Shown here in pieces: positions 9,687-19,249 of a DNA stretch of 64,000 bases; position 1 is the first letter of the stretch; the number at the start of each line of letters is the position of its first letter. Source of the stretch: Flavobacterium magnum (GTDB lineage Bacteria > Bacteroidota > Bacteroidia > Flavobacteriales > Flavobacteriaceae); the NCBI RefSeq assembly GCF_003055625.1, contig NZ_CP028811.1, forward strand, positions 186,001-250,000, read 5' to 3'. The position numbers and the translations under genes are program-made. A model generated the notes under the pieces. That model was not told the origin of the DNA, did no database searches, and saw only the letters and a program-made list of their open reading frames with translations.

Positions 9687-10382
9687 TTATAAAATACCCT
9701 GATCGGCAAAACTCAGGTAATGGCTTTCAGTCACGATCAAATGATCGAGCACCTTAATGTCAAGGTTCTCGCCTGCCGAAACCAGCTTACGGGTAATGGT
9801 CTTGTCGGCATCACTGGCGACCAAAGTACCGGATGGATGGTTGTGGCAGAGGATTACGGCTGTGGCGCCAAACTCCAACGCATGTTTATAGACCAGCCTC
9901 ACATCGACCAAAGTCCCGGTAATCCCACCTTTACTGAGCTGTAGTTTTGTGATGACCTTATTGGAGTTATTGAGGTAAATAACCCAAAACTCCTCGTGCG
10001 GCAGGTCGCCGATAACAGGTTGCATCAATTCAAAAATGGAACGGCTCGAAAGTACTTTCTGCGTTTCGGGGATTTCGGCGGCTTTTTTCCTGCGTGCCAA
10101 TTCTAGCGCCGCAATAATTGAAACGGCTTTTGCCTCGCCGATTCCTTTAAATTGCATCAATTGCTGCAACGATAATTTCGATAACTGATTCAGGTTGTTT
10201 CCGGAAGCCGCCAGGATGCGCTTGCTAAGATCGACCGCTGTCTCATTACGGCCGCCCGAGCCGATGAGGATGGCTATGAGCTCAGCGTCGCTAAGCGAAC
10301 TCCTGCCTTTAAGCATTAACTTCTCACGGGGACGGTCGTCTTCGGACCAACTGCGGATGGGGAATGGGGCATTTTCTGACAT
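9687..10382 (-). CDS. radC: RadC-family JAB/MPN domain protein
   Basis: The 231 residues match the RadC length. The N-terminal helix-hairpin-helix part includes LSDAELIAILIGSGG and LMQFKGIGEAKAVSIIAALE. The C-terminal JAMM metal site includes the invariant CHNHPSG (about residue 177) and a downstream Asp (SDADKTITRKL). The family was historically linked to DNA repair, but a biochemical role is not established. It lies 53 bp downstream of mpl on the same strand. Confidence 0.93.
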   Translation of the reverse strand: MSENAPFPIRSWSEDDRPREKLMLKGRSSLSDAELIAILIGSGGRNETAVDLSKRILAASGNNLNQLSKLSLQQLMQFKGIGEAKAVSIIAALELARRKKAAEIPETQKVLSSRSIFELMQPVIGDLPHEEFWVIYLNNSNKVITKLQLSKGGITGTLVDVRLVYKHALEFGATAVILCHNHPSGTLVASDADKTITRKLVSAGENLDIKVLDHLIVTESHYLSFADQGIL

Positions 10383-10435
10383 GTTGCATGGCGTTTATTA
10401 CCGCAATATATCAAAAAACAACATAACCTATCCCA

Positions 10436-11797
10436 TTATTGCATTAATTGTCTGATCTCGTCGAAATGAAGCCCTCCATAATTTCCGGAACTCATCAATA
10501 GTAATGCGATACTTTCGGTATCGAACTTCAGATGGAAAAGATACTCCTTAAACGCCTCCGGATTGGTGTAGATAATCAGGTCGTTTCGTTTGAAAGCGGA
10601 TCCAATCTGTTCGGCAGAGATGTCGTCAAGTTGCTTGATCCTGACGGCATCTGGCGAATAAAATACCACCGCGACATCGGCCGCGTCGAGTGCGCCTTGA
10701 TACTCCTTCAGGAAATCGGGATTCAGGCTGCTGTAAGTATGCAGTTCGAGGCAGGCAATCAAGGTGCGTTCAGGATACTGCTCTTTTACCGCTTTAGTGG
10801 TTGCTGACACTTTGCTGGGCGAATGCGCAAAATCCTTGTAAGCCACGTTTCGCTTATTTTCTGCAATTTTTTCGAGCCTTTTCGAAGCGCCCTTAAAACT
10901 GGCAATCGCTTCATAAAAATCCGACTCGTCGATACCCATATTCTGGCAAATCCACTTCGCGCCGGCCAGATTGTTCAGGTTGTGGCCGCCGAATACTGAA
11001 ATCGGCATGTTGCCCTCGCCAGTTACAAGGTAAGTCGTTCCATCCTTAACAAAATAGTCGGGCGTGCGGTAAGGCAATTTCCGGATCGGATTTGTGGCAG
11101 CCTCCGCAACGCGTTTCACTTCAGGATCATCTTCATTATAAACCAGGATTCCTCCATTGGTAATCATGCTGACAAAGGTTTCAAACTGGGCCACATAATT
11201 ATCATAGGTTGGAAAAACGTTGATGTGATCCCAAGCGATCCCTGAGATCAGCGCGATATTGGGTTGATACAAATGGAACTTCGGACGGCGGTCCATCGGT
11301 GAAGATAAATACTCATCGCCTTCGAGCACGATAAAATCGTTGTCTTCTGTGAGATGAACCATGTTATCGAAGCCTTCAAGTTGGGCACCCACCATATAAT
11401 CCACAGCAACATTGTGGTAGTGCATGACATGCAGAATCATGGAGGTGATGGTGGTTTTGCCGTGGGATCCGCCGATGACGACCCGTGTCTTATTTTTGGA
11501 TTGCTCGTATAGAAACTCCGGATAGGAATAAATCTTAAGGCCCAATTCCTGTGCGCGCAGCAGTTCGGGATTATCCGGCTTGGCATGCATGCCCAATATC
11601 ACAGCATCGATTTCATTTGTGATCTTGTCGGGAAACCACCCGAACTCCTGGGGAAGAAGACCTTTTTTGGCCAGCCTGCTTTTTGATGGTTCGAAGATCG
11701 CGTCGTCACTTCCGGTAATCTCGTAACCTTTGTCATGTAATGCCAGTGCCAGGTTGTGCATGGCGCTGCCTCCAATGGCAATAAAATGTGTTCGCAT
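10436..11797 (-). CDS. mpl: UDP-N-acetylmuramate:L-Ala-gamma-D-Glu-meso-DAP ligase (Mpl)
   Basis: This 453-residue Mur-ligase-family enzyme has an N-terminal Rossmann domain (HFIAIGGSAMHNLALAL, ITGSDD), an ATP-binding loop GGSHGKTT (109-116), and central and C-terminal ligase domains (LEGDEYLSSPMDRRPKF; FAHSPSKV). Mpl reattaches recycled cell-wall tripeptide to UDP-MurNAc. The MHNLA stretch after the glycine loop separates Mpl from MurC. Its ATG overlaps the last base of the upstream TPR gene's stop codon, so the two are translationally coupled. Confidence 0.92.
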   Translation of the reverse strand: MRTHFIAIGGSAMHNLALALHDKGYEITGSDDAIFEPSKSRLAKKGLLPQEFGWFPDKITNEIDAVILGMHAKPDNPELLRAQELGLKIYSYPEFLYEQSKNKTRVVIGGSHGKTTITSMILHVMHYHNVAVDYMVGAQLEGFDNMVHLTEDNDFIVLEGDEYLSSPMDRRPKFHLYQPNIALISGIAWDHINVFPTYDNYVAQFETFVSMITNGGILVYNEDDPEVKRVAEAATNPIRKLPYRTPDYFVKDGTTYLVTGEGNMPISVFGGHNLNNLAGAKWICQNMGIDESDFYEAIASFKGASKRLEKIAENKRNVAYKDFAHSPSKVSATTKAVKEQYPERTLIACLELHTYSSLNPDFLKEYQGALDAADVAVVFYSPDAVRIKQLDDISAEQIGSAFKRNDLIIYTNPEAFKEYLFHLKFDTESIALLLMSSGNYGGLHFDEIRQLMQ

Positions 11798-12495
11798 CAG
11801 GATTTATTTTTTTCGTTGTATTCAGCCAAGGTAAGTCTCGCTTTTTCGGGTTGGTTCATTTTGTTTTTGTAAAGGTCGGCTAACTTTTGATAACAAACCC
11901 TTGAACTGCCGAGTGCGATTGCTTTCCTGTACTCTTGTTCGGCGATGGTGTAGCGTTCAAAATATTCGTCGATGTGCCCTTTAGCCAGATAGCCGTCAAT
12001 GGGGGAAATCTTCATGAGCTGGTCAGAATATGCAATGGCTTTCCTTTCACTGCCGCCGACGATTCCTGGGAGCTGCAGGTACAGCTCAATTAACGCCCAC
12101 CGCGCGTCAATGTGTTTAGGATCGAGCTTAATCGCTTTCTCAAAAGAGCTTCGAATCTCACCAATCATGCCCAAAGCTTTAAATTTATTGGATTCTTTGG
12201 CTATCATGCCCAGCACACCGCCATATTTATAAACATAATCGGCAGTGTTAGGCTGTAATTGTTTGAGTTTCCGGTAATACGCAAGGGCTGACTTCCAGTT
12301 CTTCTGTATCCCATTGATATCCCCGAGATATTCCATAGTTTTCAAATGGCCCGGCGACGCTTTCAACACCTTTTCGAACAGGACTTGCGACTGCGCGTAT
12401 TTCTGTTGCCGAAAGAGCGTTTCAGCCTTCTCAAAATCAGTTTGGGAAAACAAAAAGCCCGGGCATGAGAGAAGAAGCAAAAACAAGTATTTCAT
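11797..12495 (-). CDS. Secreted TPR-repeat protein
   Basis: The protein has 232 residues with a signal peptide (MKYLFLLLLSCPGFLFSQ). TPR-like helical pairs follow from about residue 20 to 215 (AETLFRQQKYAQSQVLFEKVL, TMEYLGDINGIQKNWKSALAYYRKL, AEQEYRKAIALGSS). TPR proteins act as periplasmic scaffolds. Coupling to mpl hints at an envelope role, which is inference. Upstream on the minus strand are two TATTTTTG -7 boxes (12513-12520 and 12522-12529), the nearer about 17 nt from the ATG. Confidence 0.85.
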   Translation of the reverse strand: MKYLFLLLLSCPGFLFSQTDFEKAETLFRQQKYAQSQVLFEKVLKASPGHLKTMEYLGDINGIQKNWKSALAYYRKLKQLQPNTADYVYKYGGVLGMIAKESNKFKALGMIGEIRSSFEKAIKLDPKHIDARWALIELYLQLPGIVGGSERKAIAYSDQLMKISPIDGYLAKGHIDEYFERYTIAEQEYRKAIALGSSRVCYQKLADLYKNKMNQPEKARLTLAEYNEKNKS

Positions 12496-12550
12496 ATGAC
12501 GTTGCTGAGTTCCAAAAATAACAAAAATAGTGTTACAGGTTCGTTAAGCC

Positions 12551-12580
12551 ATAAAAAAAGCCCGCTTAAAAAGCGGGCTT
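12551..12580 (-). terminator. Terminator of the second SusCD operon
   Basis: AAGCCCGCTT-AAA-AAGCGGGCTT is a perfect 10-bp stem. On the minus strand it is followed by seven T, 20 bp past the last lipoprotein stop codon. Confidence 0.9.
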
Positions 12581-12600
12581 AATTATTCTGAGACATCTAC

Positions 12601-13500
12601 CTATTCAGCCGGAACCGGTGAGTAAGTTACGTCAACAGTAAATGGATTGGTCGGGAATACACCCTGCCTCAATCTGATACTGAAAACATCGTTGCAAGCG
12701 TCATAGGTGTCAAATGAATCTGTACCGCCTGGGTATCTTGATGGCGATGCAGGATCATTGATTCCTTCAACATGAACCTTATACTTACCTTCGCTATTCT
12801 TTTGGTCAGTAATGGTAATGATGGCAGGATAATTCCTGATTGCCGCCGGATTACCTACTAACTCCGGGATAAACTGAACACCCCACGCTGAAGCTGTAGT
12901 AAATTGTCTTGGGTTACCTTCAACAGGTGTCAAGACCTGTGTAAAATCAGGTCCCATAAAACCGATTGAAGCAGCAGCACTGCCTGCATAAGTGTAAGAG
13001 GCACCGCCAAAGCCCCGCACAATGACGTGCACGACTACAGGCTTAGTGTTATCTGACAAACCAACAGTAACCTCTTGCTTGCTGGTTGACGTCAGCGTAA
13101 CATCGAATTCAGCGGTTTGTGCAAGACCTGCATCTGTAAGATTCAAAACAAGGTCCTTTAACATGATACGCTCCGTGGCGCCACCGCCGATTTGGTCATC
13201 AGACGTGATGGTCACGCTTCCTGTACGTTCCGGAATAATTGCGGTTGAGCTTCCGTTTGTATCGGTAATGCTGTAATACACTTCAGTCCCCTCTTTATTC
13301 ACAGGAACATGCATTTCCACAGGAATATTAATTTGCGAGTTCGCTTCATATACAACACCCACACAAAAGTCGTCGCTAAACTGTACCCAACCACTGGAGG
13401 TCTTTGCACTGTCAAACCTGCCGTCGTTTTTGTCATTTTCGTTACACGAACTTAAGCCAAAAGCAGCGCCCAGGAAAAATATATAAATGGATTTTTTCAT
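12601..13500 (-). CDS. SusCD-associated surface lipoprotein A
   Basis: The protein has 299 residues. The signal peptide ends in lipobox GLSSC (Cys19) followed by the acidic NENDKNDG stretch typical of surface-exposed lipoproteins. The body is beta-rich; residues about 55-160 (INIPVEMHVPVNKEGTEVYYS, VTITSDDQIGG, FDVTLTSTS) resemble a Calx-beta-like fold seen in Bacteroidota polysaccharide-locus lipoproteins. No catalytic motif is visible. It is the last gene of the susC-susD-lipoprotein-lipoprotein operon. Ligand binding is inferred from context. Confidence 0.8.
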   Translation of the reverse strand: MKKSIYIFFLGAAFGLSSCNENDKNDGRFDSAKTSSGWVQFSDDFCVGVVYEANSQINIPVEMHVPVNKEGTEVYYSITDTNGSSTAIIPERTGSVTITSDDQIGGGATERIMLKDLVLNLTDAGLAQTAEFDVTLTSTSKQEVTVGLSDNTKPVVVHVIVRGFGGASYTYAGSAAASIGFMGPDFTQVLTPVEGNPRQFTTASAWGVQFIPELVGNPAAIRNYPAIITITDQKNSEGKYKVHVEGINDPASPSRYPGGTDSFDTYDACNDVFSIRLRQGVFPTNPFTVDVTYSPVPAE

Positions 13501-13506
13501 TGTTTT

Positions 13507-14319
13507 TTATTGTTTTGTTAAAACTACTTTGCTGGCACCGAAACTTCCGGCCGAAACACGAACCCTGAAATTGAGTGTGATCACATCGACACAGGCATCA
13601 ACAGTACTATCTTCCAAAGCGGAATCACTGTCATCTACATAGGCGTTACCGTATTGACCGTTCACGTAAAGGAAATTATCCAGATAGAAAGGATACGTAA
13701 TGATAGAATCATATGGATCATCTCCGTTGAAAAAGATTGAGGTCGTGGAATTAGGATCTACATCCCAAATATTCCTTAAAACCAATTCGTTAGGCTGGTC
13801 ACCAGGCTCACCGACAACAGTATAACTGTACGGGCCAGGCGTCTCGATAGCATCATATGTACCAACGAACTCGTCCCTAATGATCGGACAAATCTGGGTA
13901 ACATTGATGATGGCCTTGTTAGAATCGAAAACCTGATTTTCAGCATTGGTCGCGAACGTTACCGTCAATACTGTGGTTTCCTCTAAACCATTATCGATAC
14001 CATGAACCTTAAGTATACCCTGATTTGTATTTGCAGGGATAGTCACCGTCGAAGGAATGGTATAAGTTGCAGGATCTGCGTTGCTTTCCTCAGCCACAAC
14101 CGTTACGTTGAACACCCGGTCGACATCGGATTTTGTACTGGAATACAGCACTACATCCAAATCTCCTTCAGAGTCGACTACAACAGGTAATGTATATACC
14201 GCTTTTGAGAAGGAAAGTAAAGTCTGGTTATCAGACGTACCGTCATAGACTGCCGTATCGGCTTCTCCGCAAGAAACAAAGAAAACAGAAGCAATCAGTA
14301 ATTTAAAAATTGTTTTCAT
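13507..14319 (-). CDS. SusCD-associated surface lipoprotein B
   Basis: The protein has 270 residues. Lipobox VFFVSC (Cys17) is followed by GEADTAVYDG. Residues about 35-140 (LPVVVDSEGDLDVVLYSSTKSDVDRVFNV; YTIPSTVTIPANTNQGILKV) look like the Calx-beta-like N-terminal domain found in SusE-type and DUF1735/DUF4843-type lipoproteins. The second half is a separate beta domain beginning at CPIIRDEFVGTYDAIE. It lies 6 bp upstream of lipoprotein A and 15 bp downstream of susD. A role in substrate binding is inferred. Confidence 0.8.
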   Translation of the reverse strand: MKTIFKLLIASVFFVSCGEADTAVYDGTSDNQTLLSFSKAVYTLPVVVDSEGDLDVVLYSSTKSDVDRVFNVTVVAEESNADPATYTIPSTVTIPANTNQGILKVHGIDNGLEETTVLTVTFATNAENQVFDSNKAIINVTQICPIIRDEFVGTYDAIETPGPYSYTVVGEPGDQPNELVLRNIWDVDPNSTTSIFFNGDDPYDSIITYPFYLDNFLYVNGQYGNAYVDDSDSALEDSTVDACVDVITLNFRVRVSAGSFGASKVVLTKQ

Positions 14320-14334
14320 AGAAATTTTATTTAA

Positions 14335-15843
14335 TTAATTATCATCATAGCCAGGGTTCTGAACCATCAGGTTGTTTGCGTTCAATTCACTTTGAGGAAT
14401 TGGAAGTGTAAACCTGTAATCATTTGCAGGAAGGTCAGTCGGCGCAGAGAAAGTAGCAGCATCATCAGATCTTCTGCTCACGCCGATATTCAATTCTCCA
14501 CCGAGTCGCTTTAGATCAAGATACCTGTGTCCTTCGAAAGCGAATTCTTTACGCCTTTCTAAAAGGATGTCTTCCAATGCAACACCCAAGGAACCATAAG
14601 TACTCAAACCGGCAGAAGCACCCCTTGCAGCCCTGATAGCCTGAACAGAAGCAGCAGCTGCGGCCAAATCACCACGTCTTGCCTGCGCTTCAGCCAAAAT
14701 CAATTGCATTTCAGATGCCCTGAAGATTTTCACGTCATTTACCAATGCATCAGCAGGAATACCAGGATATTTACCAATAAGGATAATACCGTTATTAATT
14801 GGGTAGTCGAAATCAGATCCGTTTCCGGTAGGGCCATCATCTGGAACAAAAGTCACTGCCTTACGAACGTCACCGTCATCAAAAAGATTTAAAAGCTGCT
14901 CTGAAGCTTCGAGAATCGGGCTTCCGTCTCTTGTTACCGTGTTTGCATACCAGTTGTTTGCAATTCCGTTATCATTAGCGGTACGCTTGAGGGCAAAAAT
15001 AGTTTCACCTCTTGTTGGGGCAGCGACACCAGCAAACATTTCAGCATAGGTAGCAGCGTCAGACAGCGGGAACGCAGTTAACAAATCAGTTGCCAGCGCT
15101 TCAGCACGAGCGTAATCCTCAGTGTCCAGTGAAAGCCTGGCCTCAATAGCCTGAATCACGTTAGTGTTAAGGTAATACATTGAATTTCCCTGAACAGTCA
15201 CACCATTAAGTAGTTCGTAAGCCTGCGAAATATCATCCTTCATGAATGCAACAATCTCGCCCACTGTGTTGCGTGGAAAAGTATCATTCACAAACAATTC
15301 AGGAACAAAATCCATTTTTATTACTGACGGCCCTGCAGTATTGGTGTAATCCGGAGTAAAATACTCGAAAAGATCCAGTGTACATAAAGCCCTCATCGCC
15401 AATAACTGTCCTTTGATAACGTCAGCATCAGCCTTGTCACTGTCAGAAAAAGTATCATAAATCCTATTGTAAGCCTCGAGTACCCTGTTTACGCGGTTGA
15501 TGGTAGCGTAACGGTTGGCCCAGATGCTTTCAGGTGTAGAATTACTTGGCTGCAAAACGAAGTTGTATTCACTTGAGCCCTGTCCGCTACTCGCAGACCC
15601 TTTCTTCATGTTATCCGTAAAAAGATCATTAAAGAAGATGGCGTCACCGTTACCGTTACTTCCAAAGTCAGGGCCATAAGCAGCATACACACCGTTTAAT
15701 CCTGATTGTAAATGCCCAACGGTTTTATAAGCTGATATAGGATCCAGCTCAGATTCCTGAACTATATCGGTTGCGTCATTGCAAGCTGCCACACTAAACA
15801 ATAAAGCAATAAAACCAAATTTAAATATTTTTTTCATTATCAT
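14335..15843 (-). CDS. SusD/RagB-family outer-membrane lipoprotein
   Basis: The protein has 502 residues, with lipobox LFSVAAC (Cys near 21) and the SusD C-terminal signature RFTLPIPQSELNANNLMVQNPGY. The region MQLILAEAQARRGDLAAAAASVQAIRAARG is a SusD helical segment, and LEDILLERRKEFAFEGHRYLDLKR is a highly typical SusD/RagB motif. An internal ATG two codons downstream (15837) is an equally good start. It lies 5 bp downstream of susC and pairs with it as the lid of the import complex. Confidence 0.96.
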   Translation of the reverse strand: MIMKKIFKFGFIALLFSVAACNDATDIVQESELDPISAYKTVGHLQSGLNGVYAAYGPDFGSNGNGDAIFFNDLFTDNMKKGSASSGQGSSEYNFVLQPSNSTPESIWANRYATINRVNRVLEAYNRIYDTFSDSDKADADVIKGQLLAMRALCTLDLFEYFTPDYTNTAGPSVIKMDFVPELFVNDTFPRNTVGEIVAFMKDDISQAYELLNGVTVQGNSMYYLNTNVIQAIEARLSLDTEDYARAEALATDLLTAFPLSDAATYAEMFAGVAAPTRGETIFALKRTANDNGIANNWYANTVTRDGSPILEASEQLLNLFDDGDVRKAVTFVPDDGPTGNGSDFDYPINNGIILIGKYPGIPADALVNDVKIFRASEMQLILAEAQARRGDLAAAAASVQAIRAARGASAGLSTYGSLGVALEDILLERRKEFAFEGHRYLDLKRLGGELNIGVSRRSDDAATFSAPTDLPANDYRFTLPIPQSELNANNLMVQNPGYDDN

Positions 15844-15848
15844 TTTTT

Positions 15849-18800
15849 TTAGAAATTAATTGTAGCACCAAAGGTATAGATCTTCGGAGTAGGGTAGTTA
15901 CCCCTGTCGGTAGAACGGAAACCTGCTTCAGCATCCCAACCCCTGTATGAGCTGAAAGTGATGATGTTCTCCGCTTGGATAAAGAATTTAACGCCGCTGA
16001 AAGGAGTTTTTTCCAAAGTCTTCGAGTTGAAAGAGTATCCTAACGAAACGTTTCTCAGTCTTAAGAAGGAACCATCCTCAAGATAACGGTCAGTACCATT
16101 GATATAATCTACAGAATTGAATGGATTACCTACCCTCGGCACTGAAGTGATATCCCCAGGATTCTGCCAAGCTGTCAACACTGATGTCGCACGGTTACCA
16201 CCATCGTCAATAACGTTGGTCTCTTCCACTGTTCCAAGGTCAAGGTTATTCCTCCAAAGGTCAGCCATCCAGCTCCATTGTGTTGTAAATTCAAATCCTT
16301 TAAAACCGATATTGGTTCCAAAACCTCCCTGCCACACAGGGTATACAGATTTCCCGGTAGAAACCCTGTCTGCATCAAGCATATTTTCTGTCAAATTTCC
16401 TTCAGCATCCAAGAACAGAGCGTTACCATTTGCAGGGTTAACGCCGACATATCTTTGAACGTAAAACACGTCAACCGGTTCTCCCTCAATCAAAGCAGAG
16501 GCACCACCGTTGAATTCAATACCTTCAAAACTTGGAGCCAACTCCAAAATTTTATTCTTGTTGTAAGACGCATTCGCATTTACAGAAATATTCCAGTTGC
16601 TCTTATCGTAAAGAACATATTTCAAGTCAGCCTCAATACCCCTGTTCTCCATAGATCCGATGTTGGCTTGTATAATGCTTGTACCATTTACCGGAGAAAC
16701 CGGACGGTCCTGGAACAGTTCTTCAGTAGTTTTCACGTACACGTCAACGGTACCCGAAAGTTTGTTTTTCCAAACACCGAAATCAACACCGATGTTAGCT
16801 TGTTTAAGTTCCTCCCACTGTAGGAAAGAGTTCCCCAGCTGGGTAAGAAATGTAGAGTTGCCACTGTCATAACCTCCACCCTGTCCGTACAAGGTACGTG
16901 TAAGGTTCAAGCCTGAATATTGGGCGTTGATAATCCGTTGGTTACCTGAAGTTCCGTAAGAACCTCTTAACTTCAACAGGTTAAAGGCAGTCTTGTCTTT
17001 CATGAAAGCTTCCTGATCGATACTCCAGCCCGCTCCAACAGACCAAAAAGTACCCCACTTGTTGTCATCGATAAAACGGAACGAAGCATCCCTCCTGATT
17101 GTACCAGACAATACATATTTGCTGTCGTAATCGTATTGAGCGTTCGCAAAGTAAGAAAACAAACCTTCCTGTAGTTTAAAAGATCCGATTGTTGGCGTAT
17201 AAATTTCACCTCCAAGCTCCTGAGTATTAAAATCAACAAATGCCGCACCAGTACCAAGCAACCTTGGATCAAGACCTCTTACCTGGAAATTGATTCCGTC
17301 ATAATGTGCCTTATTGTATTCCGTGTAGGCAGTAACATCGATATTATGCTTTCCGAATGTGTTATTGTAATTCAGACTCGCAGTAGTATTGAACCTGAAA
17401 TCGCGTGTAGATCCCTCACTTTGGATACCACCAAACTCAGCAGCCTGATTTACCTGAAATGGCCCAAGAATACTGTTTGGATGCAAAACCTCTTTAGTTG
17501 TGAAAGTTGAATAATCAACACCCATCTGAATTCCAGCAGTCAGATTTTTCGCAAAGTTATAATTGGCGTTAAATGCAGTAACCATTTTAAACTCATCCTC
17601 AATATCCGTATTCATTCTTACAGAATTCAACAACACATAAGGAATCTTATCCGGAGTAATACCTGAAGCATCGCCGGAAGCAATACCGCCATCCATTGTA
17701 ATAGATCCATCTGCATCATACGGAGATAAGTAAGGAAGACCTCTTAGCGCAGCAGAGAACGGAGCAAAGTAAATTGCATTTGTTCCCGCACCGTCAATAC
17801 CATTCTGACGTGAAAAGTTAGCAGAATAATTTAAAGAGTAAGTAAATTTATTGTTCTCTGAACGACCGGTAAAATTGTTCCTTAAACTGAACCTTTTGAA
17901 GTTTGTATTCAAAAAGATACCGTCCTGCTCAAAATAACTCAAAGATGTAAAATTTGTAGTCTTCTCAGAACCTGAAGTGATAGACAAGTCATGAGTCTGT
18001 GTAGCGCCTTTCCTGAAGAAAATATCCGCCCAGTTTGTATTTGCCTGCTTTGCGCGGGCTTCGATTTCAGCATCTGTTTTTCCACCACCTAAACCGCCAC
18101 CATATTGCTGTTCCAGTTTAAGCATCTGCCTCGAATTCATCAGCTCGATATTCAAGCCCTGAATCTCGTTGATTCCATATTGTGAAGAGTACCTGAACTT
18201 CATTTTTTCGTTCAGTTTACCTCTTTTTGTAGTAATAACGATAACACCGTTACCTCCCCTGTTTCCGTAAATAGAAGTCGCCGAAGCATCCTTCAAAACA
18301 CTGATTGTAGCAATGTCATTCTGGTTGATACTCCTGAAACCATCTTCGTCAACCGGACTTCCGTCAACGATAAACAATGGCTCAATGTTACCATTGATTG
18401 ATCCGACACCACGAAGGATGATCGTACTATCCGCTCCAGGCTGACCGCTTCCTGTCGAAACACTAAGACCAGAAACCTGTCCTTGAAGGTTTTGAATTAC
18501 GGAAGCATTGGCCCGTTCTTCAATAGCATCAATTGAAATTGTGGAGATAGCTGAAGGATTATCCCTTTTCGTAAAGGTTTTGTATCCTGTGTTAATGGTA
18601 ACAACCTCCAGATCAGTTTGTGCCGCTTTAAGTGTCACGTCGATGTTGCTTGATGCACCAACCGGCTGGGTCTGCGTGGCAAGCCCAACGTATGAAAACA
18701 CTAACGACTGACCTTGTGCAGCTGTGATGGAGTATTTACCATCAATATCTGTGTTGGCCCCTTTATTAGTTCCAGCTACGGTAACGGTAACGCCCGGCAA

Positions 18801-18914
18801 AGGAAATCCTTCGCTATCTTTCACGGTACCTGTCACAGTTTTTTCCTGCGCAAAGGTTACCTGCACTGAAAGTGCCAGTAAAAGCGCAAAAATCCATTTG
18901 AATTTCGATCTCAT
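15849..18914 (-). CDS. SusC/RagA-family TonB-dependent outer-membrane receptor
   Basis: The protein is full length at 1021 residues. The signal peptide (MRSKFKWIFALLLALSVQVTFAQ) is followed by a carboxypeptidase-D-like regulatory domain (about 25-100, TVTGTVKDSEGFPLPGVTV), a TonB-box region (VVTINTGYKTFTKRD), a plug domain (about 115-235) ending IYGNRGGNGVIVITTKRGK, and a large barrel ending FGATINF. It imports an unknown substrate with the SusD encoded 5 bp downstream. No anti-sigma, hybrid sensor or hydrolase gene is adjacent, so the regulator and substrate cannot be read here. Confidence 0.97.
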   Translation of the reverse strand: MRSKFKWIFALLLALSVQVTFAQEKTVTGTVKDSEGFPLPGVTVTVAGTNKGANTDIDGKYSITAAQGQSLVFSYVGLATQTQPVGASSNIDVTLKAAQTDLEVVTINTGYKTFTKRDNPSAISTISIDAIEERANASVIQNLQGQVSGLSVSTGSGQPGADSTIILRGVGSINGNIEPLFIVDGSPVDEDGFRSINQNDIATISVLKDASATSIYGNRGGNGVIVITTKRGKLNEKMKFRYSSQYGINEIQGLNIELMNSRQMLKLEQQYGGGLGGGKTDAEIEARAKQANTNWADIFFRKGATQTHDLSITSGSEKTTNFTSLSYFEQDGIFLNTNFKRFSLRNNFTGRSENNKFTYSLNYSANFSRQNGIDGAGTNAIYFAPFSAALRGLPYLSPYDADGSITMDGGIASGDASGITPDKIPYVLLNSVRMNTDIEDEFKMVTAFNANYNFAKNLTAGIQMGVDYSTFTTKEVLHPNSILGPFQVNQAAEFGGIQSEGSTRDFRFNTTASLNYNNTFGKHNIDVTAYTEYNKAHYDGINFQVRGLDPRLLGTGAAFVDFNTQELGGEIYTPTIGSFKLQEGLFSYFANAQYDYDSKYVLSGTIRRDASFRFIDDNKWGTFWSVGAGWSIDQEAFMKDKTAFNLLKLRGSYGTSGNQRIINAQYSGLNLTRTLYGQGGGYDSGNSTFLTQLGNSFLQWEELKQANIGVDFGVWKNKLSGTVDVYVKTTEELFQDRPVSPVNGTSIIQANIGSMENRGIEADLKYVLYDKSNWNISVNANASYNKNKILELAPSFEGIEFNGGASALIEGEPVDVFYVQRYVGVNPANGNALFLDAEGNLTENMLDADRVSTGKSVYPVWQGGFGTNIGFKGFEFTTQWSWMADLWRNNLDLGTVEETNVIDDGGNRATSVLTAWQNPGDITSVPRVGNPFNSVDYINGTDRYLEDGSFLRLRNVSLGYSFNSKTLEKTPFSGVKFFIQAENIITFSSYRGWDAEAGFRSTDRGNYPTPKIYTFGATINF

Positions 18915-18944
18915 AATTAAATTTAATTTGAATTAGTTATTCCG

Positions 18945-18976
18945 CAAACTTCTTAATAATTTCTTAATTAAACAAA
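18945..18976 (-). promoter_or_regulatory. Probable promoter of the second SusCD operon
   Basis: On the minus strand TTTG (18973-18976), a 20-bp spacer and GAAGTTTG (18945-18952) match the Bacteroidota -33/-7 pattern with one mismatch. The predicted leader is about 25 nt. Confidence 0.5.
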
Positions 18977-19225
18977 TAAATGCATTTAATATTCCAAAAT
19001 TAACTTTTACGGATTCCCCAATTCTTTACTGAAATTTTACCGTATTTAAACCAGAGATGATATTAATTTAAAATGGTTGCGTAAAAATCATTTTTTTTAA
19101 CTTTTATGCAATGCGCCCATTTGAAGAGCGACAAAACGCGTTGATTTTTAGTAATTAAATTTCTGTTAAAATCATATAGTGGGCAATTGTTCCAGAAGGC
19201 TCATCCGCGTATCCGCAGAAAATAT

Positions 19226-19233
19226 TATTTTTG
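19226..19233 (+). promoter_or_regulatory. -7 element of the rnhB promoter
   Basis: TATTTTTG fits TAnnTTTG and ends 16 nt before the ATG at 19250. No convincing -33 TTG is visible at the right spacing. Confidence 0.5.
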
Positions 19234-19249
19234 ACGCAAAAACAACACG

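Larger units (their letters stand above)
18915..19249. other. AT-rich intergenic region between divergent susC and rnhB
   Basis: This is 335 bp without a gene. It contains the susC promoter near its left end and the rnhB -7 element near its right end. The middle part (about 18980-19190) is AT-rich; I see no hairpin terminator, RNA gene or repeat in it. Confidence 0.6.

Noticed and set aside
16278-16823. 181-codon plus-strand frame inside susC
   Set aside because: It lies wholly antisense to a well-supported SusC coding region and its translation has no recognisable domain.
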